A stretch of 53,923 bases of DNA from Chlorobium sp. (GCA_028280025.1 JANQMO010000045.1:1-53923), one strand, 5' to 3'. Counted from the stretch's first letter, positions 37,830-47,660 are shown. The notes: generated from the letters alone by a model not told the origin. Made by a program: numbers and translations.

Positions 37830-38486
37830 ATGAAACAAATAGGTGTTATTCTCTCAGGATGCGGTGTAATGGACGGGTCGGAAATTCATGAAGCCGTCCT
37901 GACGCTTCTTGCCATAGACGTTGCCGGCGCACATGCCGTCTGCATCGCTCCCGACATCAACCAGCATCATGTCATCAACCACGCGACCGGCCAGGAAATG
38001 AAAGGGGAAACCCGAAATGTCCTCGTTGAATCGGCACGTATCGCGAGGGGAGACGTTAAAAATCTCAAGGAAATCGACTCCCTTGAACTGGACGCCCTGA
38101 TCCTCCCGGGCGGTTTCGGCGCAGCAAAGAACCTTTCCGATTATGCGTTCAAAGGCGCGGAGCTAACCGTGCTGCCGGAAGTTGCCGAAGCGGTCCGTTC
38201 ATTCTATAACGCCGGGAAACCGCTTGGTTTCATCTGCATCGCACCGGTGATCGCCGCCAGGGTTCTTGGACAGGAACAGGTCGAAGTGACGATCGGCAAT
38301 GACCGTGATGCAGCAACCAACATCGAGCTGACCGGTGCTGCCCACGTCAAATGCCCGGTGTACAATATCCACGCAAGCAACGGCGGCAAAGTAGTCAGCA
38401 CTCCCGCATACATGCTCGGACCGACCATCAAGGATGTCGCTCAAGGCATAGAGAAACTGGTCAACGCCGTGATTGCGCTGGCATAG
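37830..38486 (+). CDS. elbB: ElbB-type glyoxalase, DJ-1/PfpI superfamily
   Basis: The 218-residue protein is the isoprenoid-associated glyoxalase ElbB (DJ-1/PfpI fold). It has GVILSGCGVMDGSEIHEAVL, ALILPGGFGAAKNLSDYA and the nucleophile elbow PLGFICIAPVIAARVLG with the conserved Cys. Relatives convert glyoxal to glycolate; the link to isoprenoid synthesis is genetic. It follows the 27-residue membrane peptide by 17 bases. Its stop is followed at once by heptamer-type repeats (CAAGTAA, CAAGTGA). Confidence 0.92.
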   Translation: MKQIGVILSGCGVMDGSEIHEAVLTLLAIDVAGAHAVCIAPDINQHHVINHATGQEMKGETRNVLVESARIARGDVKNLKEIDSLELDALILPGGFGAAKNLSDYAFKGAELTVLPEVAEAVRSFYNAGKPLGFICIAPVIAARVLGQEQVEVTIGNDRDAATNIELTGAAHVKCPVYNIHASNGGKVVSTPAYMLGPTIKDVAQGIEKLVNAVIALA

Positions 38487-38774
38487 GAGGAAGTGACGAG
38501 AGACAAGTAACAAGTGACAAGTTGGCAGCGCTGGATGGCGCGATGGATGGATGGCAAAGAAATAGTAGGCAGTCTTCAGTTGGCAGTAGGTGGCGGGCAA
38601 GAAAATGTAGGGGTCCCGACATGTCGGGATGGTTGCCCGTGGTTGGCCGGATGATTGAGATCGGCGTCTAAAAAGAGCACGGAAATTGATTTGTCCTTTA
38701 CGTCCTTTTGGTCCTTTCGTCCACTTCTTCAAACAAATCAACAATTCAACACTTCAACACATCAACAATCCCTG
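38487..38774. repeat. Repeat-rich gap: heptamers, palindrome and CAACAATT repeats
   Basis: No gene is seen. From left to right: AGTAACA/AGTGACA heptamers (38501-38521), GGCGCGATGGATGGATGG, an AGTTGGCAGTAGGTGG stretch, a foldback (CGGGCAA at 38594-38600 with TTGCCCG at 38633-38639) enclosing the perfect palindrome TCCCGACATGTCGGGA (38614-38629), GTCCTTTNGGTCCTTT repeats (38691-38720), and four 8-bp units of TCAACAAT type (38737-38770). Confidence 0.75.
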
Positions 38775-39647
38775 TCACTTCTCATAAGGCACCCCGACTT
38801 CACGGGGAGCCTTTGACCTGCCGACGAACCCGGCAAGGACGAGAAGCGTGAGCACGTAGGGCAGAGCCTGAACGAGCTGGGATGGAATAAATCCTGTCTG
38901 GAGCCAGATTTCAAGCGATTCCGCCCATGAAAACAGAACTCCTGCCAAAGCTGCCCCTAACGGGGTCCACTTCCCGATGATCATCGCCGCGAGAGCGATA
39001 TATCCTCTGCCTGCCGACATGTTGTCGGTGAAACTGTGTTGCTGGAATGCAAGAAACACACCGCCCAGAGCCGCGAGGATGCCGGAAATCAGTACCCCGG
39101 CATAGCGCATCCGGCTCACCTTGACCCCTGCAGCATCGACAGCCTCGGCATTCTCTCCGGCGGAACGGAGCCTGAGTCCGAACGGCGTCCTGAAAAGCAG
39201 GTAATGGGCTGTCGGCACAGCAATCACGGCAAAAAGAAATATCGGGTCAACAAGTATCGATGAAGAGGAGAAACCATCGATACGTTCGGAATTGACGGAA
39301 CTGCCGAAAAGAAGACTGAGGCCGAACCGTGTTGCCCCCATGACAAGAATGTTTATTGCGATACCTGTCACGATCTGGTCGATTTTCAGGGTAACCGTAA
39401 TGAATGCGAAGAGTAATGTGACAACAAGGCCGCAGAGAACCCCGCACAGTACGCCTGCCGCCGCAGATCCGGTACCCGAAAAGTGCTGACCGACGACCGC
39501 ACCGAAAGCGCCCGCCAGAATAAGGCCTTCAAGTGCCAGATTGATCACCCCTCCCCGTTCCGAAAAAACGGCGCCGACGGATACCAGGACATAGGGAACG
39601 GCGATACGCAGCACCTGGAAGAAAAAAAGGCTCAGTTCGAAATCCAT
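38775..39647 (-). CDS. ABC transporter permease, NupQ/BmpD-associated nucleoside type
   Basis: The 290-residue protein has about eight to ten transmembrane helices and the branched-chain/nucleoside permease (BPD_transp_2) signature: GGVINLALEGLILAGAFGAV near the N-terminus, FRTPFGLRLRSAGENAEAVD (the ATPase-coupling loop), GYIALAAMIIGKWTP and FSWAESLEIWLQ. It resembles NupQ-type subunits that import nucleosides with a BmpA-like lipoprotein. No ATPase, partner permease or binding protein lies beside it, so the other subunits must be encoded elsewhere. It is divergent from ppdK. Confidence 0.88.
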   Translation of the reverse strand: MDFELSLFFFQVLRIAVPYVLVSVGAVFSERGGVINLALEGLILAGAFGAVVGQHFSGTGSAAAGVLCGVLCGLVVTLLFAFITVTLKIDQIVTGIAINILVMGATRFGLSLLFGSSVNSERIDGFSSSSILVDPIFLFAVIAVPTAHYLLFRTPFGLRLRSAGENAEAVDAAGVKVSRMRYAGVLISGILAALGGVFLAFQQHSFTDNMSAGRGYIALAAMIIGKWTPLGAALAGVLFSWAESLEIWLQTGFIPSQLVQALPYVLTLLVLAGFVGRSKAPREVGVPYEK

Positions 39648-39857
39648 GTTACAAAAATGTTGTACTTGCCACTCATTACGTCTTTTTTCAGCATTTTCCC
39701 AAACAAATCACAATCATCGGCAGAGGAAGCAATGTAACAACCGTTTTTTTTATTTATTATTTAAAACGAGTTAAAATATACATCCTCCCTCTTTTCGGGA
39801 CACCGTGTTTTCGTATTTTTTCAATGCCTTCAACAATCCACATATCATTCCAGACAC
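39648..39857. promoter_or_regulatory. Divergent promoter region of ppdK and the permease gene
   Basis: The gap is AT-rich at 39744-39782 (TTTTTTTTATTTATTATT then TTAAAACGAGTTAAAATATA), with a TTAAAA repeat 11 bases apart, likely carrying the ppdK promoter. No specific operator was recognised. Confidence 0.4.
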
Positions 39858-42608
39858 ATGCCGAATCCCAGTGAAACCACCTCCGAAGTCCAGGAAAAAG
39901 AGTTTATCTATATGTTTTCAGGCGGCACAGCAGATGGTGACGCCTCGATGAAAAACCTGCTTGGCGGCAAAGGCGCAAACCTTGCCGAAATGGCAAACAT
40001 AGGACTCCCGGTTCCTCCCGGATTTACTCTTTCAACCGAGGTTTGCACCTATTATTACGACCACCGGAAAACCTACCCTGAGGGGTTGTTCGAAGACGAT
40101 GTCCCCCGTGCACTTGAAGCGCTCGAGAAACAACTGGGAAAAAAGTTCGGCGATGCAGACAATCCCCTTCTGCTTTCGGTCCGTTCAGGCTCAAGGGCCT
40201 CAATGCCGGGAATGATGGATACCATCCTCAATCTCGGTCTCAATGACACCACTGTCGAGGGACTGGCAAAGAAATCAGGCAATCCGCGCTTTGCATGGGA
40301 CTGCTACCGCCGTTTTGTGCAAATGTACGGAGATGTCGTTCTCGGCCTGAAGCCTGCCGACAGCAAACAGCAGGATCCCTTTGAAGAAATTCTCGACGCC
40401 AGAAAAAAAGAGCTGGGCGTCACCCTCGACACCGAACTCGACACCGATGACCTGAAGCATATCGTCGCTGCATACAAAGCGGCAATAGCGTCACAAACAT
40501 GCTCACTTTTTCCTGAAGACCCGATGGAACAGCTGCGGGGGGCTATAAGCGCCGTTTTCGGAAGCTGGAACAACGACCGCGCCGTTGTCTACAGGAAACT
40601 CAACAGTATTCCCTCGTGGTGGGGGACTGCATGTAATGTCCAGGCAATGGTTTTCGGCAATCTCGGCGCCAGTTCGGGAACCGGCGTAGCATTTACCAGA
40701 GACGCTGCAACCGGAGAAAACGTGTTCTACGGCGAGTATCTCATGAACGCCCAGGGCGAGGATGTTGTTGCCGGCACGAGAACACCGCTGCAAATCAGCC
40801 ATCTCAGGGATGAGAACCCCCGGATATACCAGCAGCTTGACGATATCCGCATCAGACTCGAACAACATTACCGCGACATGATGGATATCGAGTTCACCAT
40901 CGAAAACGGCCGCCTTTATATGCTGCAATGCCGTGTCGGGAAACGAACAGGTCTTGCTGCCATCAGAATTGCCTATGACATGTGCAAAGAGGGATTGATC
41001 GATGAAAAGGAAGCGCTGCTGAGAATTGAGCCCGAACAGCTCAACCAGCTGCTGCGCCCTGTCTTCGATCTCTCTGAAAAAAAGAAAGCAATCGATGAAG
41101 GAAGACTGCTGGCAACCGGTCTTAACGCCGGACCGGGAGCAGCTACAGGAAATATCTACTTCAACGCCGTCGATGCCCAGGCTGCCAGAAACCGCGGCGA
41201 GCAGGTCATACTTGTCAGAATAGAAACATCTCCCGAGGATATCAAGGGAATGTCCATAGCAGAGGGAATTCTGACCGAACGCGGTGGAATGACGTCACAT
41301 GCTGCACTTGTTGCACGTCAGATGGGCAAGGTCTGCGTGGCCGGGTGCGGCGCTCTCAAAATTAATTACCAGGACGGCACACTCAGGGTTGAAGGAAGCG
41401 GCACGGTTTTGAAAGAAGGCGACGCTCTCTCGCTGGACGGCACGACAGGTGAAGTCATCGCCGGCTCTGTGACAACACGAAACTCAGAGGTGATCGAAGT
41501 GCTGACCGAAAAGACGCTCGAACCGGAACATGCCCCGGTCTGGCAGATTTTCAACCAGATCATGCAATGGTCGGATAAATACCGCAAACTCAAGGTAAGG
41601 ACAAACGCCGATCAGCCCGAACAGGCGGAATTGGCAGTCACGCTCGGTGCTGAAGGTATAGGCCTCTGCCGGACCGAGCATATGTTCTTCGGCGGCAACC
41701 GTATCGACGCGATGAGAGAAATGATTCTTGCCGAAGACAATGCCGGCAGAAAAACAGCGCTGGAGAAACTCCTGCCTTACCAGAGAGATGATTTCTATGG
41801 GATTTTCAAAGCAATGGGATCACGTCCCGTCACCATAAGGCTTCTCGACCCGCCGCTTCATGAGTTCCTTCCCGGCACGGATGAAGAAATCGCTGATCTG
41901 GCAAAAAAAATCAACAAGCCGCTCAATGACGTCCGTCACCGGATAGAAACACTTCACGAGGCCAACCCGATGCTCGGTCTTCGCGGATGCAGGCTTGGGA
42001 TCATTCATCCTGAAATCCCCGAAATGCAGGTTCGTGCAATCATTGAAGCTGCCTGCAGGATCAAAAAAGAGGGTCATGATATCATACCTGAAATCATGGT
42101 CCCCCTCGTCAGTTCCGTCAAGGAGCTGGAAATAACCGCAGAAATCATCCATAAAACAGCCAGAAGTATCATGGCCGAGCAGGAAACAGGAGTCAAATAT
42201 CTTGTCGGCACCATGATCGAGGTACCCAGGGCAGCGGTCACATCCGGGGAGATCGCAAGGGTCGCCGACTTCTTCAGTTACGGCACCAATGACCTGACCC
42301 AGATGGGACTTGGCATGAGCCGGGACGACTCCGGTCAATACCTGCCTCTGTACCACGATCTGGATATCTTCCCAAAAAATCCGTTCGAATCAATCGACCT
42401 GGACGGCGTTGGCTATCTCGTCAAGCGGTCTGCAAAAGACGCCAGAAATGTCAAAAAAGATATCAAGCTCGGAATTTGCGGTGAACAGGGAGGAGATCCG
42501 CCCACGATCGAATTCTGCAGCGCCACAGGGCTGAACTACGTATCATGCAGCCCCTTCAGGATTCCTGTCGCACGCATGGCCGCTGCAAGGGCAGCATTGC
42601 AGTCCTGA
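39858..42608 (+). CDS. ppdK: Pyruvate, phosphate dikinase
   Basis: PpdK interconverts pyruvate, ATP and phosphate with phosphoenolpyruvate, AMP and pyrophosphate; in autotrophs with the reductive TCA cycle it feeds sugar synthesis. The 916-residue enzyme has the N-terminal ATP-grasp part (FSGGTADGDASMKNLLGGKG, SVRSGSRASMPGMMDTILNL), the phosphohistidine domain (ERGGMTSHAALVARQMGKVC, catalytic His) and the C-terminal PEP/pyruvate barrel (GLCRTEHMFFGG, FFSYGTNDLTQMGLGMSRDD, LGICGEQGGDP with the catalytic Cys). A 20-residue N-terminal extension precedes the usual start. A hairpin follows the gene at 42624. Confidence 0.97.
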   Translation: MPNPSETTSEVQEKEFIYMFSGGTADGDASMKNLLGGKGANLAEMANIGLPVPPGFTLSTEVCTYYYDHRKTYPEGLFEDDVPRALEALEKQLGKKFGDADNPLLLSVRSGSRASMPGMMDTILNLGLNDTTVEGLAKKSGNPRFAWDCYRRFVQMYGDVVLGLKPADSKQQDPFEEILDARKKELGVTLDTELDTDDLKHIVAAYKAAIASQTCSLFPEDPMEQLRGAISAVFGSWNNDRAVVYRKLNSIPSWWGTACNVQAMVFGNLGASSGTGVAFTRDAATGENVFYGEYLMNAQGEDVVAGTRTPLQISHLRDENPRIYQQLDDIRIRLEQHYRDMMDIEFTIENGRLYMLQCRVGKRTGLAAIRIAYDMCKEGLIDEKEALLRIEPEQLNQLLRPVFDLSEKKKAIDEGRLLATGLNAGPGAATGNIYFNAVDAQAARNRGEQVILVRIETSPEDIKGMSIAEGILTERGGMTSHAALVARQMGKVCVAGCGALKINYQDGTLRVEGSGTVLKEGDALSLDGTTGEVIAGSVTTRNSEVIEVLTEKTLEPEHAPVWQIFNQIMQWSDKYRKLKVRTNADQPEQAELAVTLGAEGIGLCRTEHMFFGGNRIDAMREMILAEDNAGRKTALEKLLPYQRDDFYGIFKAMGSRPVTIRLLDPPLHEFLPGTDEEIADLAKKINKPLNDVRHRIETLHEANPMLGLRGCRLGIIHPEIPEMQVRAIIEAACRIKKEGHDIIPEIMVPLVSSVKELEITAEIIHKTARSIMAEQETGVKYLVGTMIEVPRAAVTSGEIARVADFFSYGTNDLTQMGLGMSRDDSGQYLPLYHDLDIFPKNPFESIDLDGVGYLVKRSAKDARNVKKDIKLGICGEQGGDPPTIEFCSATGLNYVSCSPFRIPVARMAAARAALQS

Positions 42609-42982
42609 ATTCCGAACCACGAAATACGGCACCGACGTTGCAGCGGTGCCGTATAAGTCATCTGTCTGCAGGCTTGCATGGAAATCGGCAGTCGCTGCCG
42701 AATCGACTTTTCTGCAATTGCCGCATATTCCCCTGATACTCGCCGCTTTCCAGGTACGGTAAAACCTTCAGCAATTCTCTCAGGAACATGTACCGCATCA
42801 AGCTCCTCGTCACAGAAATCGATAATTGCACCGCATGGAGCACCAGGGATATGGCGGCAGCTGCATTGAAAATAGTGCAGCTTCTTTTCTGTCCGCCCTC
42901 TGAGGGAATGCGCATGCCATTCCTTGTTTTCTTTACAAGTATTTGATATATAGCTCCTCTTGCATCGTGCACATCTCCTATC
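42609..42982. other. Intergenic region between ppdK and uvrA, possible minus-strand ORF
   Basis: The ppdK hairpin is at its left. On the minus strand a frame stays open from uvrA into ppdK (43027-42536) and reads, in the middle, KKLHYFQCSCRHIPGAPCGA and then DFCDEELDAVHVPERI, a cysteine-rich acidic sequence of protein-like composition. It overlaps both real genes and no convincing start or ribosome site was found, so it is not called as a gene. A promoter for uvrA should lie near 42925-42960. Confidence 0.35.
42624..42654 (+). terminator. Hairpin after ppdK
   Basis: ATACGGCACCG (42624-42634) pairs perfectly with CGGTGCCGTAT (42644-42654) over a nine-base loop, 15 bases past the ppdK stop. 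There is no T run after it, so it may be a transcript-stabilising or rho-assisted end rather than a classical terminator. Confidence 0.6.
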
Positions 42983-45826
42983 ATGACAGGATTCAACCAG
43001 ATCAGTATAAGGGGCGCCAGAGTACACAACCTCAAAAACATCTCTCTCGACATTCCACGCAACAGGCTTGTCGTGATAACAGGTTTGTCGGGGTCGGGGA
43101 AATCAAGCCTCGCATTCGACACCATTTATGCAGAAGGCCAGCGCAGGTTCATGGAAACGCTGTCGGCATACGCGAGACAGTATATAGGCAACATAGAACG
43201 TCCGGATGTCGATTTGATCGAAGGGCTGTCGCCGGTCATATCCATCGACCAGAAAAGCACCAGCCGTTCCCCGCGCTCGACCGTTGGGACAATCACCGAA
43301 ATCCACGATTTCATTCGCCTGCTTTTTGCAAAAACAGGCCGGCTGCATGATCCCCTCACCGGCCGGGAGTTGAAGAAGCAATCTGAAGAGTCCATTGCCG
43401 ATACTATTCTTTCCCTTCCAAAGGGCACAAAAATCCAGATTCTTTCTCCCCTTGTCACCGGACGCAAGGGCCATTATCGAGAACTCTTCGCAAAACTCCT
43501 CCAGAAAGGATATCTCCGGATACGGATCGACGGCAAATACATGGAACTGGAAAAGGGAATGCAGGTCGAACGATATAGAAGCCATACCATCGAACTTGTC
43601 GTTGACAGACTTGTCGTTCAGGAAGGAATAAAACAGCGCCTGCTTCAGTCTCTCTCACTGGCTGTCGGCATGTCGGAACACAAATCGGCCGTAATCTGTG
43701 CACCTATGGAAAGTTCTGTTCCGGAACAGCTCTACAGTACAAAATACGCCTACAGCGACGGGACGGTGCCGCTCGACACCCCGGCTCCTAACAATTTCAG
43801 TTTCAATTCACCTTACGGCGCGTGCCCTGAATGTAAAGGCCTTGGCGAGATCAGACATCTGTCGCCGGTTCTCATGATCTCGGACAAAACCCTTTCGCTG
43901 AACCAGGGCGCGCTGGAACCATTTGGAAAACCTGGAAAACGCAATCTCTGGCAGATTATCAAAGCAATCGCCAAACAGTATGGATTCACCCTCGATACAC
44001 CGGCAGCCAACATCCCTGATGAGGCCATGAAGATTCTCCTGCATGGTTCAGACAGAACATTCAACGTCATCTACTCCTATGCCGGAAAGGATCACATCTA
44101 TCCGCAGAGTTTTCCCGGCGCGATATCGTACGTTGAAGACCTTCAGAAAAATTCCGGGTCCGCAAAAATCAGGGAATGGGCAGACAGCTTCATGACCAGA
44201 CAGACCTGCCCTTCCTGCGGGGGCGCCCGTCTTCGCAGGGAAAGCCTCAATGTGACGGTAAACGGCCGGAACATTCATGACATCGAGTCGATTCCGCTGC
44301 CAGATGCGCTTGATTTTTTTCTCGATCTTCCTTCGAGGCTCTCTGACAGAGAAAACATTGTCGCGACACCAATCCTCTACGAAATAACAAGACGACTTGA
44401 ATTTCTCCTTAACGTGGGACTTGACTACCTGACCCTCAGCCGCGGTTCACAGACTCTTTCCGGAGGTGAGGCGCAAAGGATAAGGCTTGCCTCCCAACTC
44501 GGCTCCCAACTCAGCGGCGTTCTCTATGTGCTCGATGAACCCAGTATCGGACTCCATCAGCGGGACAACCGGAAACTGATCAGCTCGCTTCAGAATCTCC
44601 GTGATATCGGCAATACCGTACTCGTGGTCGAACACGACCGTGACACGATGCTCATGGCGGACAGGATAATCGATCTCGGCCCCGGCGCAGGAGAACATGG
44701 CGGCGAAATCGTCGCAGAGGGACATGCTTCACAGCTTGCTTCCGGCTCATTGACTGCCGATTACCTGATAAGAAAAAAGGATGTACGGAGCCGGAAAAAG
44801 AGAAAACATTCCGAACGCTCCGGATTTCTGGCCCTGAAAGGGTGCACAGGGCACAATCTGAAAAATATCGACGTGCATTTCCCGCTCGGTTCGCTTATCT
44901 GTATCACCGGCGTGAGCGGATCAGGCAAATCAACGCTCATCAACGAAACCCTCTACCCGATCCTTGCGAAGCATTTTTACCGCTCGAAACTTCATACACA
45001 CCCTTACCTTTCGATAGAAGGACTCGATCTGATCGACAAGGTTGTCAATGTAGACCAGACACCGATAGGAAGAACACCCCGATCCAATCCTGCAACCTAC
45101 ACCGGTGTATTTACCTACATCAGAGAGTTTTTCTCCAGCCTCCCCGAAGCCCGTATACGAGGCTATAAACCGGGCAGATTCAGTTTCAACGTCAAAGGCG
45201 GACGCTGTGAAACCTGCCAGGGTGCGGGAACGAAGAAAATCGAGATGAATTTTCTGCCTGACGTTTACGTGCGGTGTGATACCTGCAAGGGAAAACGGTA
45301 TAACCGGGAAACCCTGCAGGTCAAATATGCCGGCAAATCGATCTCCGATGTTCTGGATATGACAGTCGAAGAGGCCTCTTTGTATTTTTCCGACTTTCCC
45401 CGCATTCAAAGAATCCTCTCCACCATGCTCAGTGTCGGACTCGGCTACATTAAACTCGGGCAGGCATCACCGCTTCTGTCCGGAGGTGAGGCTCAACGCA
45501 TCAAACTCTCGGCGGAGCTGGCAAAGGTGCAAACCGGTAAAACCCTCTACATCCTCGATGAACCGACAACAGGTCTGCATTTCCAGGACTGCCAGCACCT
45601 TCTCGATGTGCTGCAGAGACTTGTCGACAAGGGAAATACCGTGATCATCATCGAACACAACCTCGACATTATCAAAAACGCCGACTGGATTATCGATCTC
45701 GGCCCGGGAGGGGGAAACGAAGGCGGCTCTCTAATCGTGGAAGGGTCTCTCTCAGAGGTTATCGGCAGCAAAAACTCCTATACCGGACAGTTTCTGGCCG
45801 AAGAGCTGCAGCTCAGCGGTCGATAG
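42983..45826 (+). CDS. uvrA: Excinuclease ABC subunit A
   Basis: UvrA finds bulky DNA damage for UvrB and UvrC. The 947-residue protein has two ABC modules: Walker A GLSGSGKSS (first) and GVSGSGKST (second), signatures LSGGEAQR in both halves (TLSGGEAQRIRLAS and LLSGGEAQRIKLSA) and Walker B YVLDEPSIGLHQRD and YILDEPTTGLHFQD. The zinc modules ACPECKGLG/TCPSCGGARL and CETCQGAGTK/CDTCKGKRY are complete. Length is normal. It overlaps the convergent HAD gene by 14 bases. Confidence 0.97.
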   Translation: MTGFNQISIRGARVHNLKNISLDIPRNRLVVITGLSGSGKSSLAFDTIYAEGQRRFMETLSAYARQYIGNIERPDVDLIEGLSPVISIDQKSTSRSPRSTVGTITEIHDFIRLLFAKTGRLHDPLTGRELKKQSEESIADTILSLPKGTKIQILSPLVTGRKGHYRELFAKLLQKGYLRIRIDGKYMELEKGMQVERYRSHTIELVVDRLVVQEGIKQRLLQSLSLAVGMSEHKSAVICAPMESSVPEQLYSTKYAYSDGTVPLDTPAPNNFSFNSPYGACPECKGLGEIRHLSPVLMISDKTLSLNQGALEPFGKPGKRNLWQIIKAIAKQYGFTLDTPAANIPDEAMKILLHGSDRTFNVIYSYAGKDHIYPQSFPGAISYVEDLQKNSGSAKIREWADSFMTRQTCPSCGGARLRRESLNVTVNGRNIHDIESIPLPDALDFFLDLPSRLSDRENIVATPILYEITRRLEFLLNVGLDYLTLSRGSQTLSGGEAQRIRLASQLGSQLSGVLYVLDEPSIGLHQRDNRKLISSLQNLRDIGNTVLVVEHDRDTMLMADRIIDLGPGAGEHGGEIVAEGHASQLASGSLTADYLIRKKDVRSRKKRKHSERSGFLALKGCTGHNLKNIDVHFPLGSLICITGVSGSGKSTLINETLYPILAKHFYRSKLHTHPYLSIEGLDLIDKVVNVDQTPIGRTPRSNPATYTGVFTYIREFFSSLPEARIRGYKPGRFSFNVKGGRCETCQGAGTKKIEMNFLPDVYVRCDTCKGKRYNRETLQVKYAGKSISDVLDMTVEEASLYFSDFPRIQRILSTMLSVGLGYIKLGQASPLLSGGEAQRIKLSAELAKVQTGKTLYILDEPTTGLHFQDCQHLLDVLQRLVDKGNTVIIIEHNLDIIKNADWIIDLGPGGGNEGGSLIVEGSLSEVIGSKNSYTGQFLAEELQLSGR

Positions 45827-46457
45827 AGAGATAGCGCAGCACAGCCGACACATCCGGCTCGACAGCATGGGCCTTTTCAAACTGCTGTATTCGAGTCAGG
45901 TGGTTCGGAACGACAATACAGACAATGCCAGCCGCATGAGCCGATTCGAGCCCTCTCTGTGAATCCTCGACGGCAAGGGCGTTTTCGGGCTCGAGTCCAA
46001 GCCGCTCGAGCGCCGTCGTGTAAGGCTCTGGATGAGGCTTGGTCCACTCGACATCATCATGGGTTATAATGAGGTCAAAATATCCGTCGAGTCCGCTCGA
46101 GTAATGCATCATTTCGACTTTCTCTCTGGGACTGCCGGTCACTACCGCCATCCTGAAACTGCCAAAAAGGCGGTCCAGGGTCTCACGAACTTTCGGCCTC
46201 AGAGGAAGAGGATGCTGCAGAGCTTCGAAAAACCTCCGATTGCGCAATGCAATGAGACGGTCGGCATGATCCGGTGTCATCCCGAACTCGCGGGCGATCT
46301 CCCTGGTTCGTTTTGCCTTGCCGAGATATTCGATTCCCCAATACTCTTCGGTGAGTTCATATCCAAATTCGGAAAAAACAGAACGGGTAAGCTCAAAGAA
46401 AACCGTCTCGCTGTCAAGAAGAAGCCCGTCGTTATCCCAGAGAATTGCCTGTATCAT
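45813..46457 (-). CDS. HAD-superfamily phosphatase (beta-phosphoglucomutase-like)
   Basis: The 214-residue HAD hydrolase has motif I LWDNDGLLLDSE (nucleophile and acid Asp; the first position is preceded by Trp, not Phe), a helical cap, motif II VVTGSPREKVE, motif III Lys in EWTKPHPEPY and motif IV VEDSQRGLESAHAAG. It belongs to the sugar-phosphate phosphatase/mutase-like group; the substrate is unknown. It overlaps uvrA by 14 bases at the 3' end and lies about 70 bases from the permease gene. Confidence 0.85.
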   Translation of the reverse strand: MIQAILWDNDGLLLDSETVFFELTRSVFSEFGYELTEEYWGIEYLGKAKRTREIAREFGMTPDHADRLIALRNRRFFEALQHPLPLRPKVRETLDRLFGSFRMAVVTGSPREKVEMMHYSSGLDGYFDLIITHDDVEWTKPHPEPYTTALERLGLEPENALAVEDSQRGLESAHAAGIVCIVVPNHLTRIQQFEKAHAVEPDVSAVLRYLSIDR

Positions 46458-46528
46458 GTTTCAGAAAAAAGACTCTGTTGCAGATCACCGTCGCCGTCAT
46501 TCATTGATCGGCAAACAGGACAAACCGT

Positions 46529-47605
46529 TCAGGAATGATCAGGCTTTTTCTTCGGCATCAGGGTTCGCGCAATGAGAAACAGCAGAAGAACCGAAGATCC
46601 CGTTGCAATAAACCCGCCCTCACGGTGAGCATCAATCTGTACCCAGTTCGCTATATCGAATCCGAAGGCCCCATAGAGGTAATTTACCAGAATACCTGCG
46701 CCAAATGACATCACGATAATAACGGCAAGGTACACAATTACCGCTTTCCTGCCGAGAATTTTCGAGACGACCGTCAGTGACGCGACGTTTGTCGCAGGAC
46801 CGGCAAGAAGAAAAACCAGGGCGGCACCGGGAGATATACCCTTCAGTGCCAGAGCGGCTGCAACCGGTGTCGATGCGGTCGCGCAGACATAAAGCGGAAC
46901 AGCGATCGCAAGCATGAAAAGCATCGAAAGATATTCGTTTCCGATATAGCGGCTTATCAGTTCAGGCGAGACAAAAACAGAAATAATACCTGCCAGGATA
47001 ATGCCGACAAGAAGCCACTTGCCGATATCCTTAAGCAGATCGCCAAACGCAAACACCATTCCTTCTTTCAGCTTTTGAGCCGTGGTCTTTTTCTTTTCCT
47101 CTTCCTTTTTGCAACAACAAGACGTTTCACAACAGGCCTCTTCAGGAGAAGCTGTTTTTTCGGTTTTCTTCCCGCCTCCGATCATTTCAGAAAAAGACAC
47201 AGAGATACCGGCTGCAACGGCGGTAAAAAAAGACACGACCGGCCGTATCACCGTCATGAACGGATCGAGTAGCGCATAGGTCACCGCAATCGAATCCACC
47301 CCGGTTTCGGGAGTCGATATCAGGAACGATGTTACCGCACCTTTGCCCGCCCCCTGCTGCTTCAATCCTGCGGCTGCGGGAAGAACCCCGCAGCTGCAGA
47401 GAGGAACCGGAATTCCGATTGCTGACGCTTTGACGATACTTCCGATACCATTGCCGCCCAGATGTCTGGTGACAAAATCACCCGGCAGAAAAGCCTTGAA
47501 CAATCCGGCCACAAAAAAACCGAGCAGAACGTAGGGAGCAGACTCGAGGAGCACACCCCAGGATGCCAGAAGTACCTTATAAAGAGCGTTAAATAAATCA
47601 GACAT
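46529..47605 (-). CDS. SO_0444-type metal efflux permease with Cys-rich loop
   Basis: The 358-residue protein has eight to ten transmembrane helices and the permease signature of the DUF318/COG0701 family: IPVPLCSCGVLPAAAGLKQQ (with conserved Cys), TSFLISTPETGVDSI, YVCATASTPVAAALALKG and LAGPATNVASL. Between the two halves is a cytoplasmic loop EEACCETSCCCKKEEEKKK, rich in Cys and Lys, suited to capture a soft metal. Relatives are linked to copper or zinc efflux and, for similar permeases, arsenic. The ArsR-type regulator lies upstream on the same strand, with an operator at 47639-47660. Confidence 0.87.
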   Translation of the reverse strand: MSDLFNALYKVLLASWGVLLESAPYVLLGFFVAGLFKAFLPGDFVTRHLGGNGIGSIVKASAIGIPVPLCSCGVLPAAAGLKQQGAGKGAVTSFLISTPETGVDSIAVTYALLDPFMTVIRPVVSFFTAVAAGISVSFSEMIGGGKKTEKTASPEEACCETSCCCKKEEEKKKTTAQKLKEGMVFAFGDLLKDIGKWLLVGIILAGIISVFVSPELISRYIGNEYLSMLFMLAIAVPLYVCATASTPVAAALALKGISPGAALVFLLAGPATNVASLTVVSKILGRKAVIVYLAVIIVMSFGAGILVNYLYGAFGFDIANWVQIDAHREGGFIATGSSVLLLFLIARTLMPKKKPDHS

Positions 47606-47638
47606 GACAGTTACACCATATTATATATAACAAATTCT

Positions 47639-47660
47639 CATATGAAAATATATTCATATG
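47639..47660. promoter_or_regulatory. ArsR/SmtB-type operator upstream of the permease gene
   Basis: An almost perfect 22-bp palindrome with core ATATGAAAATATATTCATAT fits the TGAA-N6-TTCA pattern of SmtB/CadC-family operators. It lies between the arsR gene and the permease start (34-55 bases upstream of its ATG). Confidence 0.72.
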
